Positions 7,240 to 16,314 are shown, numbered from the stretch's first letter. The stretch: 35,397 nucleotides of DNA from Lentisphaeria bacterium (GCA_017629515.1 JAGBXB010000139.1:1-35397); one strand, 5' to 3'. Made by a program: numbers and translations. The notes: generated by a model from the sequence alone, not told the origin.

Positions 7240-8643
7240 TCAGCCGATCACAGGCAGACTTCCGGCGGCAACAGCCTGACCGTGTCTGCGGTTTTTCTCA
7301 TCGGGGATGCAGAATTCCACTTTATCTGCGTATTCGGGGAATTCTTTCTTCAATACTTCACCTGCTTTGGCAAGGATGATGTCCCCGCCCTTACCGGTGG
7401 TCACGCGACCGAGGATGAGCAGTTTTTCAATGCTGTAAAATTCGCACCAGCGGGCAATGGTATAACCGAAGCATACGCCGATACTGTTGTAAATTTTTTC
7501 TGCACGGCTGTCGCCCTGTTCCATAAGTTTCTGAACTTCTTTAAGCTGTTCGGGGAACTTCATATCTTTGGGGAGGCTGATGCCTGCTTCGGGAACCAGA
7601 CGGGCGACACCCTGCTGACAGAAATACTGTACGGCACAACCCAGATCTCCGCTCCATTCGTCTGCGGGTGCTCCCTCACGGTAGTCCACGGGAACGAAAG
7701 CGAGTTCATTGAGCCAGTCAGTGATATTTCCTTCGGGATTGACATATCCTCCGGCAACACTTGTACCCATGGAGATGCCCAGAACGCTGTTGGAATTGAG
7801 TTCCATGGAGCCTGCAAGAGCCGTTACTTCCCCGTCATTGACCACTTCAAAAGGAACATTCCATTCTTTGGCGATTTCCAGGAAAAGATCTTTTACTTTC
7901 CCTTCAAACTGATCTTCCGGAATACCGCGGAAGAGAGAGGCAAGACGGACACGGTTGTTTACATATACTCCTGCGGAACTTCCACCGATGGCATCCACTC
8001 TGGGCAGTTTTGCAGCTGCGCGTTTCAGAGTATCATTGATCCCGTCTTTATGGTAATTCACATCGCTTTCAAAGTAGGGGTCCCAGGGGACTTCTTCACT
8101 GAATACCACTTTCCCGTCGATAAGAGCAGCGCATTTTCTGTCGGAACCGCCCAGGTCGAATCCGATACGGCATCCTTCCAGATGGCGTCCCAGGGGTTTG
8201 GTGGGTTCTTTTGCAGCGGGGGCATCGGCAAGATCACAGGCAATGATCTGCATTTTGTTGCTGTAAATACGCCCCATCATGGCGTAATCGAAAGCGCGTT
8301 CCCCTTTTTCAGAGTAGATCTCTGCAATTTTTTCTGCTACTTCGGGAGCACCTGCGATCGTGATCTTATACCCGCCGCGCATCCACAGAAGACCTTTCAC
8401 AAGTCTTTCCACATGACGGACATTGGCAGCCATTTCCCCGGCATCGGCTTTGTCAAAAACGATGGTACGGATGACGCTTACGCTTTCTTCCGTGCGTTCC
8501 ACAGCAATGGCCACTTCTTTGGCTCTGCCGGAGGCATTGACCTCTTTTTTGAATTCACGGTCCCACAAAACTGCGGGAATAAAATCCTTGTCCAATTCGG
8601 GGATCATCCCGCATTTTGCTGCATTGTTGATCTTTGTCAGCAT
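7240..8643 (-). CDS. ROK-family sugar kinase with long N-terminal extension
   Basis: Predicted hexose or N-acetylhexosamine kinase of the ROK family. I choose ATG at 8643 (467 aa) because AAAAGGAG lies seven bases upstream; an in-frame ATG at 8679 has none. The ROK ATPase core begins only near residue 160: GFDLGGSDRK (161-170, phosphate 1), VVNDGEVTALAG (267-279, with the probable catalytic D270) and GISMGTSVAGG (289-299, phosphate 2). The first 155 residues match nothing I recognise. The ROK zinc motif CxCGxxGC is not seen; the equivalent stretch contains DLGCAVQYFCQQG. No N-terminal HTH is evident, so it is an enzyme rather than a NagC-type repressor. First gene of the operon. Confidence 0.8.
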   Translation of the reverse strand: MLTKINNAAKCGMIPELDKDFIPAVLWDREFKKEVNASGRAKEVAIAVERTEESVSVIRTIVFDKADAGEMAANVRHVERLVKGLLWMRGGYKITIAGAPEVAEKIAEIYSEKGERAFDYAMMGRIYSNKMQIIACDLADAPAAKEPTKPLGRHLEGCRIGFDLGGSDRKCAALIDGKVVFSEEVPWDPYFESDVNYHKDGINDTLKRAAAKLPRVDAIGGSSAGVYVNNRVRLASLFRGIPEDQFEGKVKDLFLEIAKEWNVPFEVVNDGEVTALAGSMELNSNSVLGISMGTSVAGGYVNPEGNITDWLNELAFVPVDYREGAPADEWSGDLGCAVQYFCQQGVARLVPEAGISLPKDMKFPEQLKEVQKLMEQGDSRAEKIYNSIGVCFGYTIARWCEFYSIEKLLILGRVTTGKGGDIILAKAGEVLKKEFPEYADKVEFCIPDEKNRRHGQAVAAGSLPVIG

Positions 8644-8665
8644 TTGACGCTCCTTTTTTATTCTG

Positions 8666-8679
8666 TTGCAAAATTGCAA
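8666..8679. promoter_or_regulatory. Possible operator TTGCAA-AA-TTGCAA
   Basis: Two TTGCAA palindromes at 8666-8671 and 8674-8679 lie just downstream of the promoter of the sugar operon, between the expected transcription start and the Shine-Dalgarno. This is a reasonable place for a repressor, but no regulator is identified. Confidence 0.3.
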
Positions 8680-8701
8680 ATGTTATAATATTTCTTCCTT
8701 T

Positions 8702-8730
8702 AACATACACTTTACCGGCACTTTTGTCAA
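8702..8730 (-). promoter_or_regulatory. Promoter of the sugar-activation operon
   Basis: Minus strand TTGACA (8725-8730), 17-bp spacer, TATGTT (8702-8707). A perfect -35 box with ideal spacing about 60 bases before the ROK kinase start. Confidence 0.75.
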
Positions 8731-9057
8731 CTCCTTATTTTAATTTTTTACATGAGGAGTGAATATTTTATATGAAAAAACTGCTGCGGGGTGTGAAAAT
8801 ATCTGAATGAGGAAGTGATTTCAAAAATTGCCGAAAGTCTGAAAAGTTGTTTCTTACATCTGCCGGAGAAGCATTTCCGGCTGTCCGTACGGGGGGGGAG
8901 TCAGCCTCAAAAACTTCTCCTGACTTTGCCATTTCCCTGATTATTGATTTTCTCTCTTTTTTTTATTTTTTTTCCGGTTTTTCTGTGCTTTTTTCGTGAA
9001 AAATATGCAGAAAAAGAAAAAAAACGCTTTTTTTGAGAAAAAAATATCTTTTCAGAC

Positions 9058-9085
9058 TTGCAGAATGGGGAAAGTACTGTATATT
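9058..9085 (+). promoter_or_regulatory. Promoter of the FHA gene
   Basis: TTGCAG (9058-9063), 16-bp spacer, TATATT (9080-9085), about 45 bases before the ATG, preceded by an A/T-rich stretch. Confidence 0.5.
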
Positions 9086-9128
9086 TCCTCTATGGTATCA
9101 TAACTGAAAAAATCAAGGAGGTTCAATT

Positions 9129-9650
9129 ATGGGAGGATCACCGAAGATCACACTTCTCTCCGAGCAGTTGAGGGGGAAAACTTATGAACTGACTAAGGAT
9201 GTTTATACTGTAGGGCGTATTGAAGAGCGGGATATCTGCATTACCGATCCCACGATCAGTACTTTCCACTGCACGTTTACAAAAGAGGGGAATACCTATA
9301 TCCTGCGGGACAATAACAGTACCAACGGAACAAAGATCAACAATGCCTCTGTTTCCGAACAGGAATTGCGTAATTCCGATATTATTCAGATGGGGGATGT
9401 GGAGATGCTTTATTACTGTGAGGAAAAGTCCACGCAGACTACCACCCGTACACTGACCGGGATCAATCTCACAGATAATCTTTCCTCCTCTTCTTCCGTT
9501 ACAAAAATGGATGCGATCTCTCCCAGATCTCTGGAAACAGACAGGGAGAAAAACCAAAAAGTACAGATGGCCATTTACGGCGTTCTCGGTGTGTTGGGGC
9601 TTGCTGTTCTCGGCTTGATCGTCTGGCTGGTTCTGGGAATGTTTGCCTGA
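9129..9650 (+). CDS. FHA-domain protein with C-terminal membrane anchor
   Basis: Phosphothreonine-recognition protein tethered to the inner membrane. The 173-aa product has an N-terminal FHA domain (about 5-100) with the expected binding residues: R30 in VGR, S44 and H47 in STFH, and N66 in NSTNGT. A low-complexity linker (105-145) is rich in S, T and charged residues. A single hydrophobic helix closes the protein (about 148-172), giving a tail-anchored layout with FHA in the cytoplasm. A strong Shine-Dalgarno, AAGGAGG, fixes the start. It is alone in its transcript: a terminator follows at 9734. No Ser/Thr kinase gene is in the window, so its partner is unknown. Confidence 0.88.
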   Translation: MGGSPKITLLSEQLRGKTYELTKDVYTVGRIEERDICITDPTISTFHCTFTKEGNTYILRDNNSTNGTKINNASVSEQELRNSDIIQMGDVEMLYYCEEKSTQTTTRTLTGINLTDNLSSSSSVTKMDAISPRSLETDREKNQKVQMAIYGVLGVLGLAVLGLIVWLVLGMFA

Positions 9651-9733
9651 CAGGGATGAAATGAAAAAGTTTCCACAGCAGGGGAACTTTTCCGGAAATA
9701 AAAAGTCTGTAAGAGTGAGATACTTGTTTTACG

Positions 9734-9773
9734 GGAGAGTCTGCGCCGGCAGTATGCGCAGAGTCTCCTTTTT
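9734..9773 (+). terminator. Terminator of the FHA gene
   Basis: A 13-position stem with 12 pairs (9734-9746 with 9756-9768, one G-G mismatch), a 9-base loop, and five T at 9769-9773. The T-tract overlaps the -35 box of the next promoter. Confidence 0.85.
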
Positions 9774-9801
9774 GACAATATGGAATAACGAACAATAAAA
9801 T
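9772..9801 (+). promoter_or_regulatory. Promoter of ftsH
   Basis: TTGACA (9772-9777), 18-bp spacer, TAAAAT (9796-9801). The -35 box shares two T with the upstream terminator's U-tract. Transcription would begin near 9808. Confidence 0.7.
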
Positions 9802-9832
9802 ACCCATGTGGAGAAAGTGAATACTGAAAAAT

Positions 9833-11794
9833 ATGAAAAACACAAAAAATGGAAAAAGTCCGGTCTTTGCAGTGATCATCTGGATGCTGATCTTCCTTGC
9901 TCTGGGGGCGATCTTTGTCGCAAGAGCCAACCCCGCTCTTATGGGCAGTCAGGAGTGGACGCAAACAAAATTTGAACAGGCGCTGGCGCAGAAAACGATC
10001 CTTACCGCCAATATGATGCCCGAATCAGATAATGTCTATTATATCGAAGGGGAATATTCCATTCCTGTTTCTGCGGAAAAAAAGGCGAATAGTGTTGATG
10101 TGCGGGAGAAAAAGGCAAAAGGAAAGAAAAGTGCCAATCTTTACTCCGCAAGAGTGATGATGACTCCTGCCATCATGCAGAATCTTGCCACGGCAAAAGT
10201 GACGGTTTTACAGAAAGATGTGTGGTGGAAATCCCTTCTCATCCAACTTGTGATCGGTGCTGTTGTGATCGTCTTCATCTATTTCCTTATTGCCCGTCAG
10301 ATGGGGAAAGCCGGACACGATGCCATGCAGTTCGGGAAAAGCCGTGCAAGAGTCATCATGCCCGATGAACACAGAAAGACCTTTGATGATGTAGCCGGAT
10401 GCGATGAAGCAAAAGAAGAGACCAAAGAGATCGTGGATTATCTGCGTGATCCTCTCAAATACAAACTCCTGGGCGGAAAAATCCCCAAAGGAGCATTGCT
10501 TGTAGGCCCTCCGGGTACAGGGAAAACTCTTATGGCAAAGGCTGTCGCCGGGGAAGCAAGTGTCCCCTTCTTTGCCATCAGCGGTTCCGACTTTGTGGAA
10601 ATGTTTGTAGGGGTGGGTGCAAGCCGTGTGAGAGATATGTTTGAACAGGCAAGAAAAGCCGCGCCCTGTCTTATTTTTATTGACGAAATTGATGCTGTGG
10701 GCAGATCCCGCTTTACCGGGATAGGCGGCGGACATGATGAAAGGGAACAGACCCTCAATGCCCTGCTTGTGGAAATGGATGGTCTCACTTCTTCCGAAGG
10801 GGTGATCCTGCTTGCCGCCACCAACCGGGTGGATGTGCTTGATCCGGCATTGCTGCGTCCGGGACGGTTTGACAGGCAGATCGTTATTGATCTTCCTGAT
10901 ATCGCCGGAAGAAGAAAGATCCTGGATGTTCATGCCAAAACAGTGAAACTGGATAAAGATGTGGATCTGGATGTGATCGCAAGATCCACACCCGGTTTCA
11001 GCGGAGCGGATCTTGCCAATCTGATGAACGAAGCCGCCCTACTTGCCGCCCGTTACGATCAGAAAGCCGCTACACAGGAAAATATGGAAGAAGCCAGAGA
11101 TAAAGTTTGCTGGGGCAGGGAACGGAAAAGCCGGAAGATCTCCGAAAAAGAACGCCGTCTTACTGCATGGCATGAGGCGGGCCACGCGATCCTCACTCTT
11201 TTCTGTGAACATGCCACCCCCCTGCACAAAGTGACCATCATCCCCCGTGGAATGGCTCTGGGGATGACTATGATGCTTCCGGAAGAAGACCGTTATTCCC
11301 GTTCCAAACTGGAAATGATCGACGAAATGATCGTCTGCATGGGCGGGCGTGTCGCCGAGGAACTGGTTTTCGGCGATATTACCGGCGGTGCGGCGCAGGA
11401 CATCAATCAGGCTACAAGCATTGCCCACGCCATGGTATGCAAATTCGGTATGAGTGAAAAACTCGGCCCTGTGCGTTACGGCAGCCGTTCCGAACATATC
11501 TATCTTGGTAAAGATATTACCAGAAGTCAGGAATTCAGTGAAGAAACTGCCCGTGAGATCGATCTGGAAGTGAAAGCACTTGTCAGTGCCGCAAAAGCGA
11601 AGGCTACCGACATTCTGGGCAGGGAAAAAGCCAGAATGGATCTTCTTGCGGAAACTTTGCTGGAAAAAGAGACTCTTTCCGCTTCCGAAGTACGGATTCT
11701 TCTGGATCTGCCCGCCCCTGAAAAAGAGGAAAAGGCGGATACTCCGGAAGAACCTGCTGCTTCCGCAGAAAGTGCAGAAGCCGTACAGGCATAA
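9833..11794 (+). CDS. ftsH: ATP-dependent zinc metalloprotease FtsH
   Basis: Membrane-bound AAA+ protease that degrades misfolded membrane proteins and selected regulators. The 653-aa product has two N-terminal membrane helices (about 12-32 and 134-155) flanking a periplasmic domain, a Walker A GPPGTGKT (about 225-232), Walker B LIFIDEID, the second region of homology around LRPGRFDR, and the zinc site HEAGH (447-451) with D523 as third ligand. The tail is Ala/Glu-rich. The start is uncertain: GGAGAAAG at 9810-9817 is 19 bases from ATG 9833 but about 10 from an in-frame CTG at 9824. It is followed 18 bases later by a DUF167 gene. The AAA and protease motifs are all intact. Confidence 0.97.
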   Translation: MKNTKNGKSPVFAVIIWMLIFLALGAIFVARANPALMGSQEWTQTKFEQALAQKTILTANMMPESDNVYYIEGEYSIPVSAEKKANSVDVREKKAKGKKSANLYSARVMMTPAIMQNLATAKVTVLQKDVWWKSLLIQLVIGAVVIVFIYFLIARQMGKAGHDAMQFGKSRARVIMPDEHRKTFDDVAGCDEAKEETKEIVDYLRDPLKYKLLGGKIPKGALLVGPPGTGKTLMAKAVAGEASVPFFAISGSDFVEMFVGVGASRVRDMFEQARKAAPCLIFIDEIDAVGRSRFTGIGGGHDEREQTLNALLVEMDGLTSSEGVILLAATNRVDVLDPALLRPGRFDRQIVIDLPDIAGRRKILDVHAKTVKLDKDVDLDVIARSTPGFSGADLANLMNEAALLAARYDQKAATQENMEEARDKVCWGRERKSRKISEKERRLTAWHEAGHAILTLFCEHATPLHKVTIIPRGMALGMTMMLPEEDRYSRSKLEMIDEMIVCMGGRVAEELVFGDITGGAAQDINQATSIAHAMVCKFGMSEKLGPVRYGSRSEHIYLGKDITRSQEFSEETAREIDLEVKALVSAAKAKATDILGREKARMDLLAETLLEKETLSASEVRILLDLPAPEKEEKADTPEEPAASAESAEAVQA

Positions 11795-11812
11795 AAAACA
11801 GGACGGAAATAT

Positions 11813-12112
11813 ATGACAAGAGAGGAACTCTTCCTTTGCTGTAAAGAAACCAGAGAAGGAGTCATCATCTCCTGTCATGTCCGCCCCGGAGCCTCGAAAA
11901 CAGAGTGTGCCGGTCTTTACGGGGAGTCCATGAAACTTACGCTGAAAGCACCCCCTGTGGATGGGAAAGCCAATAAGGAACTTTGCCGTTTTTTTGCGGA
12001 AAAGTGTTCTCTTGCCAAATCGGCAGTTTCCCTTGTTTCCGGTGAGACCTCCCGGGAGAAAAGAGTTTTGCTTGCAGGGGGAACTCTGGAAAAAATCATT
12101 TCCTCTTTTTGA
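11813..12112 (+). CDS. DUF167 / YggU-family protein
   Basis: Small 99-aa protein of the DUF167 family, whose molecular role is not established. It shows the family core: ISCHVRPGASKTEC (19-32), LKLTLKAPPVDGKAN-type strand and loop (KLTLKAPPVDGKAN at 41-54), a helix with ELCRFFAEK, and VSLVSGETSREKRVLL near 72-87. It starts 18 bases after ftsH and 27 bases before mnmA, so it is probably co-transcribed with both. No signal peptide or membrane helix is visible. Confidence 0.9.
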   Translation: MTREELFLCCKETREGVIISCHVRPGASKTECAGLYGESMKLTLKAPPVDGKANKELCRFFAEKCSLAKSAVSLVSGETSREKRVLLAGGTLEKIISSF

Positions 12113-12139
12113 TTTTTCAACAGGTGAAAGGAAAAAATT

Positions 12140-13219
12140 ATGGAAAAATATGAACCTTTTGCCCATCTGAAAGAGGGAGCTGACGTTGTGGTCGCATTCA
12201 GTGGCGGTGTGGATTCTTCCGTTGCGGTACACCTTTGTAAAGAGGCAAAATTAAAGGTGCGTGCTGTTTTTCTCTCCCTTCTGGGAAAAGAAAATATCCC
12301 TTATGAAAAACTCCAACGGGGCGCGGAAAAACTTTCCGTTCCTCTGGAAATCCTTGAATATTCCTCCCTTTTTGAAGAAAAAATCATCCGGTACTGCTGG
12401 GAGGAGTATGCGCAGGCAAGAACACCCAATCCCTGTGCAAAATGCAATCCACTTTTCAAATTCGGTATATTGTCAGAATATGCAAAAGAGAAGGGCTGTG
12501 CAGCTCTGGTGACAGGACATTATGCAAGGATATTGCGTAATGAAAACGGTACATGCGGACTTTATAAAGGAACATTTCTCCCTAAAGATCAATCCTATTT
12601 TCTTTTCGGGCTCACGCAGGAACAGCTTGCCGGAAGTATATTCCCTCTTGGAAATATGAACAAAGAGGAAGTGAAAACTCTTGCCGCTTCCCTGGGGCTG
12701 GAAAGTGCAAAGGAAAAGGAGAGTCAGGATATTTGTTTTGCGCCCGCTGATTCCTCTTTGTTCGGCGAATATCTGCGCCAGAAATTTCATGGGGAAGCGA
12801 TAACGGGAAATTTTGTTTCCCCTGCCGGAAAGATATTGGGGAAACATTGCGGACTGCACCGTTATACCATTGGACAGAGAAAAGGAATGGGGATCGCGCT
12901 GGGAGTACCCGCTTATGTGACAAAATTATGCCCCCATGACGGAAATATCGTTGTCAGTACGCAGGAAAAAGATCTGTTTTCCAGTTTTGCAACACTGGAA
13001 AATACTGTTTTTACAGATGAAAAAACGGCGGAAAAAAGTGAATTTGAGTGTGAAGTAAAAGTCAGATACCGTTCAAAAGGGGTACACTGTAAGGTGATAA
13101 AAAACGGGGAAAAATGTTATCAGATCCAATTTGATGAGGCTGAAAGGGCAGTGACGCCGGGTCAGGCGGCAGTATTCTATGACGGGGAACATTTGCTGGG
13201 CGGCGGTTGGATCGTATAA
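12140..13219 (+). CDS. mnmA: tRNA-specific 2-thiouridylase MnmA
   Basis: Installs the 2-thio group on U34 of tRNA-Lys, Glu and Gln, using ATP and a relayed persulfide. The 359-aa protein has the PP-loop SGGVDSS (21-27), the catalytic cysteines C99 in NPCAKCN and C199 in SQDICF, the tRNA-binding GQRKGMGI, and the C-terminal beta-barrel ending GQAAVFYDGEHLLGGGWI. Spacing of the two cysteines agrees with well-studied MnmA enzymes. GTGAAAGG upstream of ATG serves as ribosome binding site. It lies downstream of ftsH and the DUF167 gene in the same direction. Confidence 0.96.
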   Translation: MEKYEPFAHLKEGADVVVAFSGGVDSSVAVHLCKEAKLKVRAVFLSLLGKENIPYEKLQRGAEKLSVPLEILEYSSLFEEKIIRYCWEEYAQARTPNPCAKCNPLFKFGILSEYAKEKGCAALVTGHYARILRNENGTCGLYKGTFLPKDQSYFLFGLTQEQLAGSIFPLGNMNKEEVKTLAASLGLESAKEKESQDICFAPADSSLFGEYLRQKFHGEAITGNFVSPAGKILGKHCGLHRYTIGQRKGMGIALGVPAYVTKLCPHDGNIVVSTQEKDLFSSFATLENTVFTDEKTAEKSEFECEVKVRYRSKGVHCKVIKNGEKCYQIQFDEAERAVTPGQAAVFYDGEHLLGGGWIV

Positions 13220-13309
13220 AATTTTTTATAAAAAAAGCATTTCAGCTGTGCAAAAGTATAATATGCGTGTATATTATTAATAATAATACCGGAAAAATAC
13301 GGAGTCATT

Positions 13310-14350
13310 ATGGAAGAAATAAAAAAAATGGAAATACAATTATATCCTCTCCTTTTTGAACCTGTTTATAAAGAAAGGATCTGGGGCGGGGAACAGTTGA
13401 AGAATACTCCCGGAAGAGCTGTGCCGGAAACCGGTCTGCCGGTGGGGGAGGCGTGGGAGATCTGTGACAGAAAAGATCTTTCAAGTATTGTGGAAAACGG
13501 AGTCCTGAAAGGGAAAGACCTCCATTATGTTTTGAAAAATCACCGGGCTGCTCTTCTGGGCAGTGCCGCAGGATATGTTATGGATGACGGGGAGGAGTAT
13601 TTTCCGCTTCTTGTAAAATTGATCGATGCGGCAAGCCGTCTTTCCCTGCAGGTGCATCCTTCCGCCGAACATTGCCGTATTCTGGGCAAAGGGGAGGAGA
13701 AAAATGAGTTGTGGTATGTTATCCGCAGTGAAAAAGATGCCCGGATTTTTGCAGGGTTGAGTCCTATGGTGACAAAGACACAGTTTATGGATGCCCTGGA
13801 GGGCGGTGATGGAGAACTGGAAGAACTGCTGCAAAGTTTTGATGCCGCTGCCGGAGACGCCTATTTTATCTATGCAGGAAGACTTCATGCCATTGGCGCA
13901 GGGGTGCTGCTTCTGGAGATCCAGCAGAATTCCGATACGACATACCGGGTAAGCGATTGGGGAAGAACTTGTGCGGACGGCAGTAAAAGGGAACTGCATA
14001 TAAAGGAAAGTATGACTTGTATCGACTTTACGGAACGCACGGTTGCCCGGATCACCGGAGCAAGCGATTCTTCCTTCCATAACAGAAAATATACCATATT
14101 GGATAAATGCGGATATTTTCAGGTGACAGATCTGAAACTTGTGGAAGAGATCCATGGCAATACGGAAAGCAGCTCCTCTTTCCATCTTCTTTCCGCGATC
14201 GATCACGATGTGAGAGTGGAAACTTCTGCGGGCAGTACCCTTGTCCCGGCTTCCCGTACCTGCCTTATCCCTGCCTGTACCGGAAGATACAGGATCGTTC
14301 CTCTTGTAAAAGCAGGGGAATGTGCCGATGTGATTCTGACAACAAGATAA
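13310..14350 (+). CDS. manA: Mannose-6-phosphate isomerase, class I
   Basis: Zinc enzyme interconverting mannose-6-phosphate and fructose-6-phosphate, linking mannose use or GDP-mannose supply to glycolysis. The 346-aa protein shows the type I cupin signatures: the N-terminal PVYKERIWGG, LSLQVHPSAEH (about 110-120, Q and H as zinc ligands), KNELWYVI (ligand E), and GRLHAIGAGVLLLEIQQNSDTTYRVSDWGR. Length fits the short Bacillus/Bacteroides type rather than the longer E. coli form. GGAG five bases upstream selects the first ATG over an in-frame ATG at 13328. A 90-base A/T-rich gap separates it from mnmA. Confidence 0.93.
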   Translation: MEEIKKMEIQLYPLLFEPVYKERIWGGEQLKNTPGRAVPETGLPVGEAWEICDRKDLSSIVENGVLKGKDLHYVLKNHRAALLGSAAGYVMDDGEEYFPLLVKLIDAASRLSLQVHPSAEHCRILGKGEEKNELWYVIRSEKDARIFAGLSPMVTKTQFMDALEGGDGELEELLQSFDAAAGDAYFIYAGRLHAIGAGVLLLEIQQNSDTTYRVSDWGRTCADGSKRELHIKESMTCIDFTERTVARITGASDSSFHNRKYTILDKCGYFQVTDLKLVEEIHGNTESSSSFHLLSAIDHDVRVETSAGSTLVPASRTCLIPACTGRYRIVPLVKAGECADVILTTR

Positions 14351-14389
14351 ATCATCATAACAACAATATAATAAATACAAGGAAGAAAA

Positions 14390-16186
14390 ATGAATCTGCA
14401 ATGTATGGAAAGACTTCCCGGTGCTCTGGCAAAAGAGTTCCCGGCAGTGGAATTGCCCGCCGGTTTTACCATCACTCCCGAACAGTGTCCGGAGGGAATG
14501 GAAGGGGATATAACCATCAACTGTTTCCGGTTTGCCCGGATCTTCAAAGTTGCCCCGGATGCGGTTTCCGCCGCAGTGGAAAAAGTACTGGGGAATGATC
14601 CCGATGTGGAAAAAGCAAGCCGTGTCAAGGCTTTTGTCAACGTTACATTGAAAGCGGAAGCCCTTTTCCGGGATACTCTTGCCGATACGGAAAAGATTTT
14701 TGCCGAAGGCGTGCTTCCTGCGGAAAAAAGAAAAAAGATCCTTATCGAATTTTCCGCCCCCAATACCAATAAACCCCAGCATCTGGGACATGTGAGAAAT
14801 AATACTCTGGGGGCTTCTGTAAGTGCGCTTCTTGCCCGGGTGGGGCATGACGTTGTGCCTGTGAATCTGGTCAATGACCGGGGGATCCATATTTGTAAAT
14901 CCATGCTTGCCTATGAAAGATTCGGGAACGGGGCAACTCCGGAAAGTACCGGAATAAAAGGCGACCATCTGGTAGGGGATTTTTATGTGAAATATAATGA
15001 TCTTCTGAAAGAACAGATCACGGAACTGCGGGGGAAACATCCTGAATTTGCCGATAAGACAGATGAAGAACTTTTCCTGGAAACGGAATGCGGCAGTGCC
15101 GCCCAGGAGATGTTGAGAAAATGGGAAGCCGGAGATGAGAATGTTGTGGCACTCTGGAAAAAGATGAATTCCTGGGTCTTTGACGGATTCAATGCCACCT
15201 ACGAGCGTCAGGGTATAAAGTTCAAAAAAGTCTATCTGGAAAGCAATACGTATCTTCTGGGAAAATCCACAGTCGGGGAAGGACTGGAAAAAGGCGTGTT
15301 CCAGAAAAGAGAAGATGGGGCAGTGATCGCGGATCTGGGGAAACTGGGGACAAAGGTGCTGCTGCGTTCGGATGGAACAAGTGTATATATCACCCAGGAT
15401 ATCGGGACAACTATGCTCAAATATAATGAGTTCACTCCGGACAGCATGATCTGGGTGGTGGGCGATGAACAGAATCTCCACTTCCAGATGCTCTTTAAGA
15501 TCCTGAAAAGCATGGGCAACAACTGGGCGGACAGTCTTTACCACCTTTCTTACGGGATGGTGAATCTGCCTACCGGTAAGATGAAGAGCCGGGAAGGGAC
15601 AGTTGTGGATGCCGATGATCTTTTTGATGAAATGCACCGCCTTGCCAGGGAAGCCACTCTGGAACGGGTCGGGGAGGAGATCCCGGAAGATCTGGAAGAA
15701 CGTTCTGAAATTATCGGTATGGGGGCATTGAAGTTCATGCTTCTGAAAATCAACCCCAAGACCACGATGCTGTTCGATCCCAAGGCCTCTCTGAAATTTG
15801 AAGGGGATACAGGGCCTTATGTGCAGTATGTGTGTGCGAGGATCAACTCTATTGCAAGGAAAGCAGCGGAACGGAATATCGATATAACGGATAAAGCGAT
15901 CGATTGGAGTCTGCTTTCTTCTGAAGAAGAACGTTCTCTTGCCGTTTGTGCCGCCCTGTATCCGGAAACATTGAAACTTGCCGCTGAAAAGATGGATTGT
16001 TCCACTCTTGTCAATTATCTTTTGAATCTGGCAAAAGCCTTCAATCGTTTCTATCGTGAAAAACAGGTGTTGAATGCGGAAGATCCCAAAGTGGCAAAGG
16101 CCCGTCTTGCGGTCTGCTGCGCTGTAAGAGATATTTTGAGCGATGGCTTGAAAACTCTTACCATTGGAATTCCCCGGGCAATGTAA
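14390..16186 (+). CDS. argS: Arginyl-tRNA synthetase
   Basis: Class I aminoacyl-tRNA synthetase charging tRNA-Arg. The 598-aa protein has the N-terminal Arg-tRNA synthetase additional domain, the HIGH-equivalent HLGH (131-134) within APNTNKPQHLGHVRNN, the KMSKS-equivalent KMKSR (397-401), and a C-terminal DALR-type anticodon-binding domain with FNRFYREKQVLNAE. All are in order and the length is normal. AAGGAAG precedes the ATG. A gap of 39 bases follows manA. A clear terminator at 16281 ends the transcript. Confidence 0.97.
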   Translation: MNLQCMERLPGALAKEFPAVELPAGFTITPEQCPEGMEGDITINCFRFARIFKVAPDAVSAAVEKVLGNDPDVEKASRVKAFVNVTLKAEALFRDTLADTEKIFAEGVLPAEKRKKILIEFSAPNTNKPQHLGHVRNNTLGASVSALLARVGHDVVPVNLVNDRGIHICKSMLAYERFGNGATPESTGIKGDHLVGDFYVKYNDLLKEQITELRGKHPEFADKTDEELFLETECGSAAQEMLRKWEAGDENVVALWKKMNSWVFDGFNATYERQGIKFKKVYLESNTYLLGKSTVGEGLEKGVFQKREDGAVIADLGKLGTKVLLRSDGTSVYITQDIGTTMLKYNEFTPDSMIWVVGDEQNLHFQMLFKILKSMGNNWADSLYHLSYGMVNLPTGKMKSREGTVVDADDLFDEMHRLAREATLERVGEEIPEDLEERSEIIGMGALKFMLLKINPKTTMLFDPKASLKFEGDTGPYVQYVCARINSIARKAAERNIDITDKAIDWSLLSSEEERSLAVCAALYPETLKLAAEKMDCSTLVNYLLNLAKAFNRFYREKQVLNAEDPKVAKARLAVCCAVRDILSDGLKTLTIGIPRAM

Positions 16187-16280
16187 AAAATAACAGAGAG
16201 AATAAAAAAGTCATCCGGAACAAAGTCAATACTGACAGAGTTTTGGAGACTTTTGAAATTACCTCAATGCACATTTTTCA

Positions 16281-16314
16281 AAAGGTTGCTGTAAAATACG
16301 GCAACCTTTTTTTT
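16281..16314 (+). terminator. Terminator of argS
   Basis: Stem 16281-16293 with 16297-16309, loop AAA, followed by T through 16314. The one wobble is U-G in plus-strand RNA and would be an A-C mismatch on the minus strand, so it belongs to the rightward argS transcript, though it lies between convergent genes. Confidence 0.85.

Larger units (their letters stand above)
8644..9128. other. Divergent intergenic region, 485 bp
   Basis: Separates the leftward sugar operon from the rightward FHA gene. It holds a promoter for each side, listed separately. Between them lie two hairpins not tied to a gene: GCCGGA/TCCGGC at 8862-8867 and 8876-8881, and AGTCAG/CTGACT at 8899-8904 and 8920-8925. A run of eight G follows 8890. 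The part from 8940 to 9050 is very T- and A-rich. No convincing gene is present. Confidence 0.6.

Noticed and set aside
8643..8679. Longer start of the ROK kinase at 8679
   Set aside because: No Shine-Dalgarno, and it would cover the possible operator in the leader, whereas ATG 8643 has a strong, well-spaced site.
8772..8943. Possible leader peptides (ATG at 8772, 12 codons; GTG at 8815, about 42 codons) before the FHA gene
   Set aside because: Neither has a properly spaced ribosome binding site and both lie upstream of the predicted promoter of the FHA gene.
13257..13285. TATAAT at 13257 and the palindrome TATTATTAATAATA at 13272 as promoter and operator of manA
   Set aside because: No -35 box lies at the right distance, and such palindromes are expected by chance in sequence this rich in A and T.
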